Source of the DNA: Castor canadensis
Lineage: Eukaryota; Chordata; Mammalia; Rodentia; Castoridae
Assembly: GCF_047511655.1 (NCBI RefSeq)
Contig: NC_133401.1
Coordinates: forward strand, 15,160,001 to 15,224,000
Direction: 5' to 3'
DNA length: 64,000 nt
A program made the position numbers and the translations under genes. The notes under the pieces are model-generated. The model made no database searches. It was not told the origin of the DNA and worked only from the letters and a program-made list of their open reading frames with translations. Below are positions 9,890 through 20,149 of the stretch, piece by piece. Within the stretch, counting starts at the first letter, position 1, and every line of letters begins with the position of its first letter.

Positions 9890-10740
9890 AGATCAACAAG
9901 GCCTTTCCATTTTCAAACTGATGTTCCCTTGGTGAGTGGAAGTACAAGGGCAGCCATCAATGTTTGTTGGAATCAGACACTTTACTGTCACCTGCTGGGC
10001 AATGACTGCAATGAATTATAAACAAAGCTTTGCAATTAGCAAAGGAATACAATACACAAATGTTTTCCAAAATTCCTTTTCAAAAGAATAAAGATGTCTG
10101 TGATGAAAACCACACATGTACATGGTGACAGTCCTAGTGGCACAGATGACTGAGCGTCAGGGGGATCTTGGCCACATTGTGGCCACCCCACTGTCTGCAC
10201 ACACTCATGATCCACACCAGGGTGTGGGGGAGCAGGGGACTGCCTATGAATGCCGGGAAGACGTCATAAGACCCTCTTGATCCTGGGTCCCTCCATTTCT
10301 ATCCACAGACTCCCGCCCACTCCTGGGTCCCCTGTTTTTCAACATCTCTGCCTTCTCCAAGGATTTCTACTGCCTGCCCCTTTCTACCCTTCTAACGCCC
10401 TCCCTCTTGTATCCTGTTTTCCTCTCCGCTCTGTGTGCTGCACCTTCCTTCTGGAACATCCTCTTCCCCCAACTTCTCCCACTTCTAGAGCCATTTCCCC
10501 ACTTCTGGTCCTCTGCAGCCTTCTCCTCCCACCTCCTTCTCTTTCCCTCTCTCCAGCTCCCAGTCTGGGAAGCCACTGTGATGAACTGTTCCAGATGATA
10601 AGGAATTTTTATCCCAAATACATATTCAAGGATGGAGGGAAATAAGTTGGCTGGTTGACCTCACTGTGAGACAGACTTATGCCAAAGTTGAGTGAATAAT
10701 CAAGCTTCGAGTCTTATCACAAGGGTAGCTTTGTGTCACA
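9890..10740. other. Unassigned, C/T-rich in second half
   Basis: 10250-10590 is pyrimidine-rich (ctctgccttctccaagg; tgctgcaccttccttctggaacatcctcttcccccaac), resembling an ancient L2-like repeat. The 131-aa plus frame here is Pro/Leu/Ser-rich low complexity, with no domain; I do not call it a gene. Confidence 0.4.
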
Positions 10741-10744
10741 CAAC

Positions 10745-10818
10745 ATTTCGTTTTCTTGCGGAGCTGGGGATGGAACCCACGAAGTGATCCATCACTGAGC
10801 TCCACCCCAGCCCAGGGG
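10745..10818 (-). repeat. ID-like SINE, antisense, old
   Basis: 'cttgcggagctggggatggaacccacg' and 'cactgagctccaccccagcccag' are ID landmarks of the 'ctgagctac' subtype. Confidence 0.7.
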
Positions 10819-10819
10819 T

Positions 10820-11465
10820 CTGCTTTGGAGGGCATCTCCTGCAAGTGACCCACTTGGTTTGCATTCCCTACAGGGAGAACTCCAAGAAGAAAGTCCTGAG
10901 CTACTATTTTATCAGGGAAGCAGGGACAAGTGTAATGTCTCAGCTTTCTTGCTGAACTGGATACCTCTTGCCACCACGTGTGACTAGTAGCTTTGTTGTG
11001 CATTTCAGGACCATCTACCCGAGGAACAGATGGCAGATGGATTTAGTCACAGTCTAAACCTGTCCATGAAGGTTTGTCCTAGAGAACATGAGCTCTGTTG
11101 CACTTCCCAGATGTCCCCGAATGGGAGCCGTGGCTTCTGTGAAGTCTCATGCGTCAGCATCTTAGAGAAGCTCTGGGGTGGAGGAAGAAGGCGAAGTCAG
11201 GTGCCCTGGCCACTCGTGCCCATCTGGAGTTGGTCTGAGTTCACAGGAAGGGCCGGGTGCTTCTGCTCAGTGACTCAAGGGAAACAAGTTTGCAAAGGCC
11301 TCAGGTACAGGTGAGGCTGAGAGGATTCCTAGTGACACATATGTCTGATTCTTCCCTAATTGAATTCTCACACAATCACCAGAGACCAGCAATGACTAGA
11401 ATTTAAATTGTAAACTGATACTGTGTCATTACAGCTAGTTGTTTATATATAGTTGAAGTTTCTGT
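10820..11465. other. Unassigned unique-looking sequence
   Basis: Two minor frames (about 94-108 aa) show no motif and no supporting splice or codon signal. Nothing further seen. Confidence 0.4.
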
Positions 11466-11474
11466 TTCTGTCAG

Positions 11475-11782
11475 GTGCAGTACTACACGCCTATAATCCC
11501 AGATACTGGGGAGGTGGAGATTGGGAGGATGACAGTTTTTGTGGCCAGCCCGGGCAAAAAGTCAGTGAGACTCCATCTCAATCAATAAGCTGAACATGGT
11601 TGGGTACACTGCTGTAGTGGGAGGATCAAGGACCAGGTAGGCCCTGGACAAAAGCACATGACTGTTTCAAAAATAACCAAAGCAAAAAGGGCTGGGGACA
11701 TGGCTCAAGTGGTAGGGGGCCTGCCTAGCAAGTGCAAGGGCCTGAGTTCAAATCCCAGCACTGCTAAAAAAAATGAGGGAGG
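11475..11782 (+). repeat. B1-B1-ID SINE
   Basis: Head 'caggtgcagtactacacgcctataatcccag'; ID core 'ggctggggacatggctcaagtggtagggggcc'; tail 'cagcactgctaaaaaaaatg'. Confidence 0.9.
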
Positions 11783-11784
11783 TT

Positions 11785-12440
11785 ATTTGTAAGAAGTTTT
11801 CAAGGTATGAATTGAAGTCATATCATGCCAGAGAGGTTTATTTTTTTTAATTCTACTGGTTTCAAGGTAGGTTTGGACATTGGAAGTTACTGGAGGAAGA
11901 AGCCAGGGCATTCCTCTCTGTCTCCCTCTTCCCCATCTCTGGAGGAGGCATGTCTGCTGGCAGACGATCTTCCTTCCCTCCGGCTCCCTCTGGAGTCCAG
12001 AGTCTGGGCTCCAACCATGGCTTCAGCACTTGCTCATGACCTTGGGTTCTGGGCTCTGGTAACATGGAGTCCCTCCATTGTCCCTCAGATCCTTGGAGTG
12101 GCTGCTTATCTCCAAGTTGTCACAGCATTCCTGGATTCTTGGGTTTTCAGTCATCTGAGTGAGCAATGTGTTAAATTCTCTCTGAGTGAAACATCTGAAT
12201 GATTTCCCATTCCTCCTTGGACCGTGGTTGACAAAATACTAGTGTGTCTTACAATCAGTGGTATCTGAGATTTGATAAGGCATCACATATACACTGACTG
12301 CTAAAATAGACTTTCTGACTTGTTCATTTATTTTAATATGGATAATGATGTTTAAAAGCCTCTGTGTTATTTAAGCCCACTAGCTATATCTAAAAGAGCA
12401 AAGTAGCAGATTTATTTTTAAGATATAAATATTTAAAATA
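11785..12440. other. Unassigned sequence
   Basis: Overlapping small frames at 11825-12202 on both strands carry no domain. AT content rises after 12280. Nothing supportable. Confidence 0.4.
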
Positions 12441-12451
12441 TTAAAATGATT

Positions 12452-12655
12452 ACTTTTTTTTTTTTGCAGTACTGGGGCTTGAACTCAGGACCTTCACCTC
12501 GAGCCACTCCACCAGCCCTATTTTTGTGAAGGGTTTTTTTGAGATAGGGTCTTGTGAACTATTTGCCTGGGCTGGCTTCAAATCACGATCCTCCTGATCT
12601 CTGCCTCCTGAGTAGCTAGGATTACAGGCAGGAGCCACTGGTGCCCGGCTAAAAT
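12452..12655 (-). repeat. B1 + ID-like SINE, antisense
   Basis: 'tttttttttttgcagtactggggcttgaactcagg' to 'caggagccactggtgcccggct'. Confidence 0.9.
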
Positions 12656-12691
12656 TACTACTCCTTAAAAACATTAAAATTATTACTTTCA

Positions 12692-12776
12692 TGGGCTGGA
12701 GGTGTGGCTCAAGTGGTAGAGAGCCTGCCTAGCAAGCATCAGGCCCTGAATTCAAACCCCAGTACCACCAAAAAAT
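12692..12776 (+). repeat. ID-like SINE
   Basis: 'gggctggaggtgtggctcaagtggtagagagcctgcctagc' to 'caaaccccagtaccaccaaaaaa'. Confidence 0.95.
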
Positions 12777-12892
12777 TATTACTTTTGTAATTATTTACAT
12801 ATGATTTAAAACTTAAATGCTATCTTAAATATGTGTGTAAGGGTATATGAAGCTCTTTAGCAGAGACATGAGTGAGAATTTAAAAAAAAATC

Positions 12893-13100
12893 ATGGCTGG
12901 GTACAGGTGGCTCATGCCTGTAATCCTAGCTACTCAGGAGTCAGAGATCAGGAGGAAGAGAGGTCGAAGCCAGCCTGAGCAAATTGTTTGTGAGACCCTA
13001 TCTTGAAAATTCCTTCACAAAAAAAGCACTGGTGGAGTGTCTTGAGGTGTAGGCCTTGAGTTCAAGCCCCAGTGCCACAAAAAACAAATAAACAAAATCA
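12893..13100 (+). repeat. B1 + ID-like SINE
   Basis: Head 'atggctgggtacaggtggctcatgcctg', tail 'agccccagtgccacaaaaaacaaataaac'. Confidence 0.9.
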
Positions 13101-13139
13101 CAGGTACAGTAGAAGAAATAATCTCCCATGTGATAAAGT

Positions 13140-13400
13140 TTCAATTTTATTTTATATTTTTTCAAATTTTATTATATTATTATTGTTCTGGGGATACACT
13201 GTGACATTTATAAAAGTTCTTACATATATCAGTTGAATTCACCCCCTCCACCACTCTCCTTTATCTCCCTTCCCCTCACTCCTGGAATAGTTTCAACAGG
13301 TCTCATTTTCCCCCTTACATGAGTACATGTGTACTCATGCATTCACCCTCCTCCACCCTTTCCTTATAGCCTCCCCTCCCACTGGGGCCCAACTCCCAGA
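13140..13400 (-). mobile_element. L1 3' UTR/3' end, antisense (probable)
   Basis: Antisense T/A-rich start, then 'tctggggatacactgtgacatttataaaagttcttacatatatc' and a C/T-rich polypurine-complement (caccccctccaccactctcctttatctcccttcccc), typical of rodent L1 3' regions read backwards. Confidence 0.55.
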
Positions 13401-13529
13401 CGGGACAATTTTAAACACCAGCTAGGCCTACAGAGCACGGAAACAAGGTCAGTGTGGTTCAGAGACTAGCGGAATCAAGATCTGTGAGCACGTTAGAAAA
13501 GCAAATTCTGGCTAAATGAATTAGGAACT

Positions 13530-13800
13530 TTGGTGCTGAGCCCCCCTCTTTTGAGAGGGGCCTTGCTATGCTGCAATGTTGCAAAGACTGGTCTTAAAAC
13601 CCTGGGCTCAAGTGTTCTTTCTGCCTCAGCTCCCCGGTGCGGGGATTACAGGACTGAAACCAGCTCCTCGTCTTTTTTCTTTGTTTGTTTGAGAAAGGGG
13701 TTCATTAAGTAGCCCAGGCTGGTCTTGAACTTGCAATCCTTCTGTGTCAGCCTCCTGAGTGTGAGGACTATAGGCATGCATCATCATACCTGGCTCCAAA
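13530..13800 (-). repeat. Old B1 pair, antisense
   Basis: Two antisense B1 left ends (gagaggggccttgctatgctgcaatg; gagaaaggggttcattaagtagcccaggctggtcttgaac), ending 'gcatgcatcatcatacctggctcc', followed by T18. Confidence 0.75.
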
Positions 13801-13819
13801 TCTTTTTTTTTTTTTTTTT

Positions 13820-14300
13820 AAATAACTAGGCCTTCCAGGTGATTCTGATGCATGCTTAAGTCTGAATGAAAGCTTCACAAATGCTGGAATTTTCCTACTT
13901 CACTCTGTCCTAATGCGACCATCCTGGGCAGGAGTGGAGATGCAGGATGAGGACATGGGGAAAGAGAAAACTCCCTTGTACTTGCCTTAGGGAAGGAGCA
14001 AAGAGGACCACAGTTTAACTTATGATTCAAATTTTGACCGACATTTTAATTGTGCTCTCTGGAGATTCTTATCCATGAACAGTGAAAGAACTACCTAATA
14101 AAGTGGATTTAAATGGATTGAGAGAAATAAAATGGAGTTTCCTGAGTCTCCCTTTTTCAACATAACTATTATATCTGACTTAAGCAAGTACAAAGCAGCA
14201 TGTTAATTATCTCCTTCAAGTGCAGTTGGGACTGAGTTAAGAAGCATGGCTGTTCAAAGCCACCACTGCCTTGAATTTTCTGGGCAAAACTGAGATAACG
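13820..14300. other. Unassigned sequence
   Basis: Ordinary AT-rich text without a frame over 60 codons or a recognisable repeat. Confidence 0.4.
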
Positions 14301-14301
14301 T

Positions 14302-14510
14302 GACCAGGCACCAGTGACTCACACCTGTAATCCTAGCTACTGGGGAGGCAGAATTCAGGAGGATTGTAATTCAAGGCTAACCCCAGGCGAGACCCTATCT
14401 TGAAAGTACCCAACAGAAAACAGGGCTGAAGGAGTGGCTCAAATAGAAGAGCACCTGCCTAGCCAGGGTGAGGTCCTGAGTTTAAACCCCCCTACTGTCA
14501 AAAAAATACT
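14302..14510 (+). repeat. B1 + ID-like SINE
   Basis: 'gaccaggcaccagtgactcacacctg' to 'taaacccccctactgtcaaaaaa'. Confidence 0.9.
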
Positions 14511-14862
14511 AAGACAACAAAGGAACATTAGATATACTCACAGTCTAATTCGGTTTTACTTTAGTGTCTGACTTCAGTATGACTTTCTGTTATAAAACTC
14601 AATAACTAGATCACATGAGCAGTGTCTTACATCATTGACTTGATTTTACCATCAACTAACAACTTTTGCTTTCTTATTTCGTTCCTCCAGGGCTTTAACG
14701 ATACAACATACTCCTGTTTCCTTCTTCTTAGTCTCTGGGAGGTTCCTACTTCTCTGATGCCTAATTTTCTAAAAGTTTTGTGTCAGGAATGATTATCAAA
14801 TACTTATTTTGTATATGGGGAAATGATCATATTATACCTTTTTGAAGAGTAATATATAGCTG
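14511..14862. other. Unassigned AT-rich sequence
   Basis: No frame, RNA or repeat seen. Confidence 0.4.
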
Positions 14863-15050
14863 TTTGGTTTTTTTGTGGTACTGGAGTTTGAACTCAGGGC
14901 TTACACCTTGACTCACTCCGCCAGTCCTTTTTTTGTGATGGATTGTTTTCAGGACAGGGTCTCTCGAACCATTTGCCCAGGCTGGCTTCGAACCATGATT
15001 CTCCTGCTCTCTGCCTCTTGAGTTGGTAGGATTATAGGCGTGAGCCACCT
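14863..15050 (-). repeat. B1 + ID-like SINE, antisense
   Basis: 'ttttttgtggtactggagtttgaactcagggc' to 'ggcgtgagccacct', where it abuts a second ID fragment. Confidence 0.9.
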
Positions 15051-15116
15051 CAGGGCCTTGAGCTTGCTAGGCAGGTTCTCTACCACTTGTGCCATACCAC
15101 CAGCCCTATATTTCCT
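15051..15116 (-). repeat. ID-like SINE fragment, antisense
   Basis: 'cagggccttgagcttgctaggcaggttctctaccacttgtgccataccaccagccc', joined directly to the preceding SINE. Confidence 0.8.
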
Positions 15117-15159
15117 AATGTTAAACCAGCCTTGATTTATTAAAATAACTCCATCTTTT

Positions 15160-15228
15160 CCCCTTGTGGTGCTGGGGATTGAATCCAGAGCCTTCCGCAA
15201 ATACCACTGAGCTACATCCCCAGCCCAA
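15160..15228 (-). repeat. ID-like SINE, antisense
   Basis: 'ttgtggtgctggggattgaatccagagcc...caccactgagctacatccccagccc' subtype (wording approximate at the centre). Confidence 0.8.
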
Positions 15229-15727
15229 ATAACTCCAATTTGGATGTATTATTTCATTTTTTACTAAGACTTTTTTAAAGAGAAGTTTTAGGGTCACAGC
15301 AAGATTGAGCAGGAGTACTGAGAATTCCCATATACCTCCTGCCCTACACATGCCCAGCTTCTCCTGCTATCAGTTTCCTGTACCAGCGTGGTATATCTGT
15401 TATAATCAATGGATTTACACCAACATATAATTACCACCTAAAGTCCATAGTTTTAGGGTTTACTTTTGGTGTGTCCTATGGGTTTGTATAAATGTATACT
15501 GACATGGATCCACTATGACACCATCATATAGAGTAGTTTCACTGCTCTCAAAACCCTCTGCTCTGCCCATTCATACCTCTGTCTAACCCCTGGCAACCAT
15601 TACTCTGTTTACTATTTCCATAGCTTTGTCTTTTCCAGAGTGTCACAAGGCATTCAGCCTTTTTAGATCGGTTTCTTTCAATTAATAATATGCATTTGCA
15701 ATCCTTCCATGTTTTCTCATGGCTTGC

Positions 15728-15743
15728 TAGTGCACTGATTTTT
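15728..15743. repeat. Target-site duplication, left copy
   Basis: 'tagtgcactgattttt', identical to 15791-15806, flanking the tRNA-Arg fragment. Confidence 0.9.
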
Positions 15744-15790
15744 CGTCACTAGAAGTCCAATGCGCTATCCATTGCGCCACAGAGCCACCT
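15744..15790 (-). ncRNA. Tailless 5'-half retrocopy of pre-tRNA-Arg(TCT)
   Basis: On the minus strand, 15786 down to 15744 read as the first 43 nt of the intron-containing tRNA-Arg(TCT) gene. They cover the acceptor 5' strand, D-arm (box A 'tggcgcaatgg'), anticodon stem with TCT, and then the first six intron bases (gtgacg), where the copy stops. Four extra bases (aggt) at 15787-15790 precede tRNA position 1. The insert is bounded by identical 16-bp direct repeats at 15728-15743 and 15791-15806, so it is a retroposed fragment and not a gene. It has no A-tail. Confidence 0.9.
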
Positions 15791-15806
15791 TAGTGCACTG
15801 ATTTTT
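15791..15806. repeat. Target-site duplication, right copy
   Basis: Perfect 16-bp match to 15728-15743. Confidence 0.9.
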
Positions 15807-16069
15807 AATGTTGAATGACACTCCATTGAACTGTACACTCATGGTTCAAAGGGGTTTCACCATGGCCTTTCACCATCAATCTACTGTACTTTAACAGATT
15901 AACCCCCCACTCCTCTCTCCTTACCCCTCCCTTCTACCCTCCGTTATTTAATGGCTTTTGGTGCATTTCATTTGGCCTTCTTCTTACACAGATGCAATGT
16001 ATTTTGATATTATTCATTGTCATTCTCTTTTCTCTTTCGTTAAAAAGGGATCACTTATAGAATTAACTA

Positions 16070-16700
16070 ACACAATTTAAAAAAATCTGTTAATCGTACA
16101 TCTGATTTAAAAATGTTTGCATTCGATCACCACAAAGTAGATTTACAAGCAATCATCAACTGCAGAAAACAGAAGAAATTTCTGTGTGATCCTAACAATG
16201 GTACCCTTTCATTTACCATAAGAAAATGAAATATTTTTACGAATGTTAAAACTATCAGGTTTACAATGGTGCAAAACACCAACAATTTAAGCAAAACTTT
16301 TTAATTTTTAAGAAAAAAAGTATGGTTTTCATTTTCTATTGTTGGCCCAAATTTTCTTAGAACCAAAACCTCCTGAGTCCCTTTCAGTGTCATCCAACAC
16401 CTGAACTTTTATTTCTGGATAAAAACTCCATTCGCAAATGAGCTGAGCAATTTGATCACCCTTTTTCACTTCAAATTTCTCTTTGCCAAAATTAAGCAGT
16501 ACAACACCAACATTTCCTGTACAATCTTCATCTATGACACCAGCTCCTACATCTATGAAGTGGTTTGTAGCCAAGCCAGAACGTGGAGTTATTCTTCCAC
16601 AGTACCCAGAAGGAAGATCTGAAGGTCCGTTTTCACAAAGGCTTTCTCCATAGGTGGTACTGTGCAATCACAGGCACTGGTGCAGTGGGCACTGCCATGC
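16070..16700 (-). pseudogene. dUTPase (DUT) processed pseudogene
   Basis: Minus-strand frame 16667-16329 matches the C-terminal two-thirds of cellular dUTPase, the trimeric enzyme that hydrolyses dUTP to dUMP and PPi. Visible family motifs in order are [10 protein letters not shown] (residues 24-33 of that frame), the substrate-pocket loop [24 protein letters not shown], and the Gly-rich C-terminal motif SGGFGS. The preceding part, [14 protein letters not shown], lies in another frame (16690-16630), so a small deletion shifted the frame. No introns interrupt the match. The AT-rich stretch from 16328 down to about 16070 could be the 3' UTR. The N-terminus is missing or unrecognisable, and no clear A-tail is left. 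It sits inside L1 sequence. The host-type sequence and isolated setting argue against a retroviral dUTPase. Confidence 0.85.
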
Positions 16701-16789
16701 TTCCTTCCCTGCACTCTGGTCCCCAGGGCCCCCAAGCCATGGAACAGCATCTTGGTGTCGCACCTAAGGCCAAGCTCCAGTGCTATTAT

Positions 16790-17300
16790 TCTCTTTTCCT
16801 CTCTTCCATCTTCCCCTACTCCCTTCAAACAGTCCCACTATTACAAATATGTTCTCTCTACATATGATCATGTGTATTTATGCATATGTTTACCCTTTAG
16901 GTCTAGCTTCTACCTATGAGAGAAAACATGCGACTCTGTCCTTCTGAATCTGGCTTATTTTGCTTAACACAATGTTCTCCAGTTCCACACATTTACCTAC
17001 AAATGACCTAATTTCATTCTTCTTTATGGCTGAATAATACTGCACTGTGTAAATACACCACATTTTTTTTACTCCACTCATCAGTTGTGGGGCATCTGGG
17101 GCGTTCCTATAGCTTGGCTATTGTGAACAGTGCTGCAGTAAACAAGAGTGGGCAAGTGTCTCTATTGCAACCCAACTTACATTCCTTCAGATATATGCCC
17201 AGGAGTGGTACTGCTGGATTATATGGTAGAAAAATACTTTTAATTCTACTTTCACTTATTCATTCCTTGATGCTCTTCATTTTTTAATGCTGATCAGAGT
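16790..17300 (-). mobile_element. L1 3' region, antisense
   Basis: 'tctggcttattttgcttaacacaatgttctccagttccacacat' and 'cctatagcttggctattgtgaacagtgctgcagtaaacaagagtg' are the antisense L1 segment around the ORF2 end/3' UTR. Probably the continuation of the L1 interrupted by the DUT copy. Confidence 0.75.
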
Positions 17301-18565
17301 TTCTGACCTAGATAATTTTCCTTCTTTCTAAAGAACATTTTTTTTGTTAACAAATTATCTCAATTTTTCTTGTCTCAGAAAATTTTTACTTCTCTAGTTT
17401 CAGATAATAATTTTACTAGGTATAGAATTCTAAGTTGGTTGTTTTTTCTCTTAACTGTTTAAATATTCAACTCCAATCTTTTTTGCTTCCATGGTTTTTG
17501 AGAAATTAGATATAACGCTTGTCTTTGCACTTATACGGGTTAGGCTTTTCTCCCAGGATTTTTTTCTTTCCTATAGTTTGAATAAACTATGCCTCTGTGT
17601 AACTTTTTCTTTTGGCATATTTTGTGTTTGGTGTATTCTGTGCTTCCTAAACCCAGGGTTCTTTTTGTGACATTAATTTGGAGAAAATTCTCAGCCATTA
17701 CTGTTTCAAATATTTCTTCTGCTCTTTTTTTCCCTTCTTCTTCTGGTTTCCATTACACCTTTTGTAGTATCTACAGGTTTCTGTATATTCTGCTGTTTGG
17801 ATATTCTTTTTCATTTCTTTTTAAAATTCAGTCTCTTTTCTCTTTGATTTTCAGTATCGGAAGTTTCTATGAGTTTCTCTCCAGCTCAGAAATTCCTTCC
17901 TCAGTTATAGCCAGTCTACTAATAAGCTCATCAAAGACATTTTATCTGTTACAGTGTTTTTGGCTATTAGACTTTTTTGGCTCTTTATCTATAGAATCTT
18001 AGCATATTAATCACTGTTATTCTAAATTCTTGATCAGATAATTCTAACATTTTGCCATACCTGAGTCTAGTTCTGAGGTTTGCTATGTTTCTTCAAACTT
18101 TTTTTTTTTTCATTTTAGTATAATGTGTAAGCTTTTCTTGATACCTGGGTAAAGGAAGAACTATAAACAGACCTTTAGATATGGGATGGTGAGGGGGAAG
18201 GGAAAGTGTTCTGAACTCCTCTGACTTGGGCACAATCCTTTAGTGAGCCTGTACCTCTTGATTCTGAACCTCACAAGTGCTTCTCCATCTGCCCACCTCA
18301 CTGAGGTGGGAATTATTGGCTACAGTGGGCTGGAATTGTGTATTTCCCTTCTTTTATGTGGAAGAACAGAGCTGGCTGGCATTGGGCCTCTTCCTTTTCC
18401 CAGGACAACTAGGATCTGATAAAACCCCAGCAGGTTAGGCTCTAGTTAAACAGTTTCTGCTGAGGGAAGAACTTAACAGAACGTTCTGGTGTTTTTCAAG
18501 ATGGTTCCTTTTCCCCTCCCTCTGCCAGAGTCTGAGGGGATTTTCTTCTCACACTTTGTTACAGT
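17301..18565 (-). mobile_element. Old L1 (L1M-like) sequence, antisense
   Basis: 'tctcagccattactgtttcaaatatttcttctgctc' and 'agtgttctgaactcctctgacttgggcacaatcctttagtgagcctgt' resemble ancient L1M segments read backwards. The 137-aa hydrophobic plus frame at 17589-18002 is a by-product of T-rich sequence. Confidence 0.55.
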
Positions 18566-18570
18566 GATTG

Positions 18571-18645
18571 TCTTAACCTATTTTCTTTTCTGGTGCCATA
18601 ACAGAAGTACTACAGAACTAGTAAATTATAAAAAATAGAAGTTAG
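18571..18645 (-). mobile_element. MaLR LTR end fragment
   Basis: 'tcttaacctattttcttttctggtgccataacagaagtactacagaactagtaaattataaaaaatagaag' is a diverged antisense MLT1/MST 3' end. Confidence 0.5.
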
Positions 18646-18699
18646 AAGTTTGGCAATTTCTAGAGATATTTTTGGTTATATATATTGGGGGGGGGTATG

Positions 18700-19490
18700 C
18701 ATGCTATTGCCAGTTAGTGTATAGTTGCGTAGTTCCCTATGAAAAAGCCAAGAGTTTCTGTATTATTATATTCAGATACTCAAAAGAAGGAATGAAACGG
18801 GGACTAGGGGACCAGTAGAGCAACAACAACAACAACCAAATTATAAAATGGTTAAGCTGATAGCCAATCACATCAATTACACTAAATGTATGTGGTCAGC
18901 CAGGCACAGTGGTACATGACTATAATCCCAGCACTAAGGAGTTTGAGGCCAGCCCAGGCTCCATATGGAGATCCAAAACCAGGCCGTGTACTGGTGGCTC
19001 ACTCTGTAATCCTAGCTACTCAGGAGGCAGAGATCAGGAGGATCACTGTTTGAAGCTAGCCTCGGTAAACAGTTCATGAGACCCTATCTAGAAAAACCCA
19101 TCACACACACACACACACACACAAAAGGCTGGTGGAGTGGTTCAAGGTGTAGGCTCTGAGTTCAAGCCCCAGTACCACAAAATAAACAAAACAAAAAGGT
19201 ATGGTTAGCTTCACAAATAGTAAGTCAGAGACTGTCAGAATGAATTTCTAAAATAGGCCCAAATGAATATTTATAAGAAACAAACTAGACAAGGTTAAAA
19301 GTAAAAGGATGGGAATAGATCTGTAAGGCGAATAATAACCAAAAGAAAGCTGGAGTGGCTATTTTAATATCAAGGAAATACACTTCAGAATAAAGAGATA
19401 TCAGAGATAAAGAAGGGTACTACATAATGATATAGAACAATACTGATCATGCATATATCTCACAAAAGAACTTCAAACTTAGCCTTGCCT
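18700..19490 (+). mobile_element. L1 ORF2 fragment (endonuclease region), split by a SINE
   Basis: 'aatcacatcaattacactaaatgtatgtgg' before the SINE, and 'aagtaaaaggatgggaatag', 'aaccaaaagaaagctggagtggctattttaatatcaagg', 'gagataaagaagggtactacataatgata' after it, are sense-strand L1 ORF2 text. The frame is broken. The SINE occupies about 18897-19196. Confidence 0.8.
18897..19196 (+). repeat. B1 + B1/ID SINE pair inside L1
   Basis: 'gtcagccaggcacagtggtacatgac' B1, then 'aggccgtgtactggtggctcactctg' B1-ID, with a (CA)10 run at 19103-19122 in the linker, ending 'caagccccagtaccacaaaataaac'. Confidence 0.9.
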
Positions 19491-19496
19491 TCAGAA

Positions 19497-19705
19497 CCCA
19501 TTTTTTGAAGCGCTGGGATTTGAACTCAAGGCCTCTTGCTGCAAGGCCTCTCAAGTCACGCTCCCAGCCCTAACTGGGTTTTTATTTTTTTGCAACAGGA
19601 TCGCCCCATGTAACCAAGGCTGTCCAGGAACTAGTGATCCCCCTGCTTCTGCCTCCCCAGGGCTGGGATTGCAGCTGCGCACTGCCGTGTCTGGCTGCAA
19701 TTCTT
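19497..19705 (-). repeat. ID-like + B1 SINE, antisense
   Basis: 'ttttttgaagcgctgggatttgaactcaaggcc' then B1 'gcaacaggatcgccccatgtaaccaaggctgtccagg' ending 'gcactgccgtgtctggctg'. Unusually rich in CpG for an old SINE. Confidence 0.8.
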
Positions 19706-19742
19706 CCTAAATAACCGGAAGGAGAAAAGGTTAAGGGAAAGG

Positions 19743-20040
19743 TGTTAGGGAAACGCCGCACATCGCACACAAAGGAGGCTCACGAGAGGTATCTCATGTC
19801 CAAAAGTTTAATAAGCAGGCTGGCTGGCCGAGAAAAAATGGCGGAGCAGCTTCTCTTGGTGGGTCTGGCCTTAAGTAGCATTTGGGAGAAAGCAAGGGCT
19901 AGGGACAGGCAAAGGGAGGAGGCAGGAGATAAGGGACAGTGGGACTTTGTTCTGCAAGGGATGAGACCAGCTGCGGCTCAGGCTGCAGAATGGTGGCAAG
20001 GGGCAGTTCTTATCAAAAGGTATCTTCTGTTTCTCCAGCA
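19743..20040 (-). mobile_element. Solo LTR, ERVK-like, minus strand
   Basis: The minus strand begins TGCTGGAGAAACAG at 20040 and ends CCCTAACA at 19743 (TG...CA ends). In between are 'tacttaaggccagaccc', 'gccattttttctcggccag' and 'cttattaaacttttggacatgag', an R/U5 arrangement with an ATTAAA-type poly(A) signal. No matching 4-6-bp flanking duplication is seen, so the ends may be a few bases off. Confidence 0.6.
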
Positions 20041-20149
20041 GTCACAAGTCCATCTCGGCCCTGTCACACACGCACAGTGTCACACGGCCAGAGCAACACG
20101 CCTGTATTTTACAAGCACTCACGAGGACACAGCACATGACCTACCACGA

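Larger units (their letters stand above)
15260..16040 (-). mobile_element. L1 3' UTR region, antisense
   Basis: Contains the ancient L1M-type 3' UTR text read backwards: 'caacatataattaccacctaaagtccatag', 'gggtttgtataaatgtatactgacatgg', 'tagagtagtttcactgctctcaaaaccctc'. It is interrupted at 15744-15790 by a tRNA fragment. Its right end is unclear where the DUT retrocopy begins. Confidence 0.7.

Noticed and set aside
10250-10645. 131-aa secreted-like frame
   Set aside because: Low-complexity C/T-rich DNA gives Pro/Leu/Ser; no family match.
15744-15790. Functional tRNA gene
   Set aside because: Only the 5' half is present, it stops inside the intron, and it is bounded by target-site duplications; no box B and no 3' half.
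16329-16667. Retroviral dUTPase belonging to an ERV
   Set aside because: The residues match the cellular enzyme closely, no retroviral gag/pol flanks it, and L1 sequence surrounds it.
17589-18002. 137-aa hydrophobic membrane-like frame
   Set aside because: T-rich antisense L1 sequence gives Phe/Leu/Ser-rich translations.
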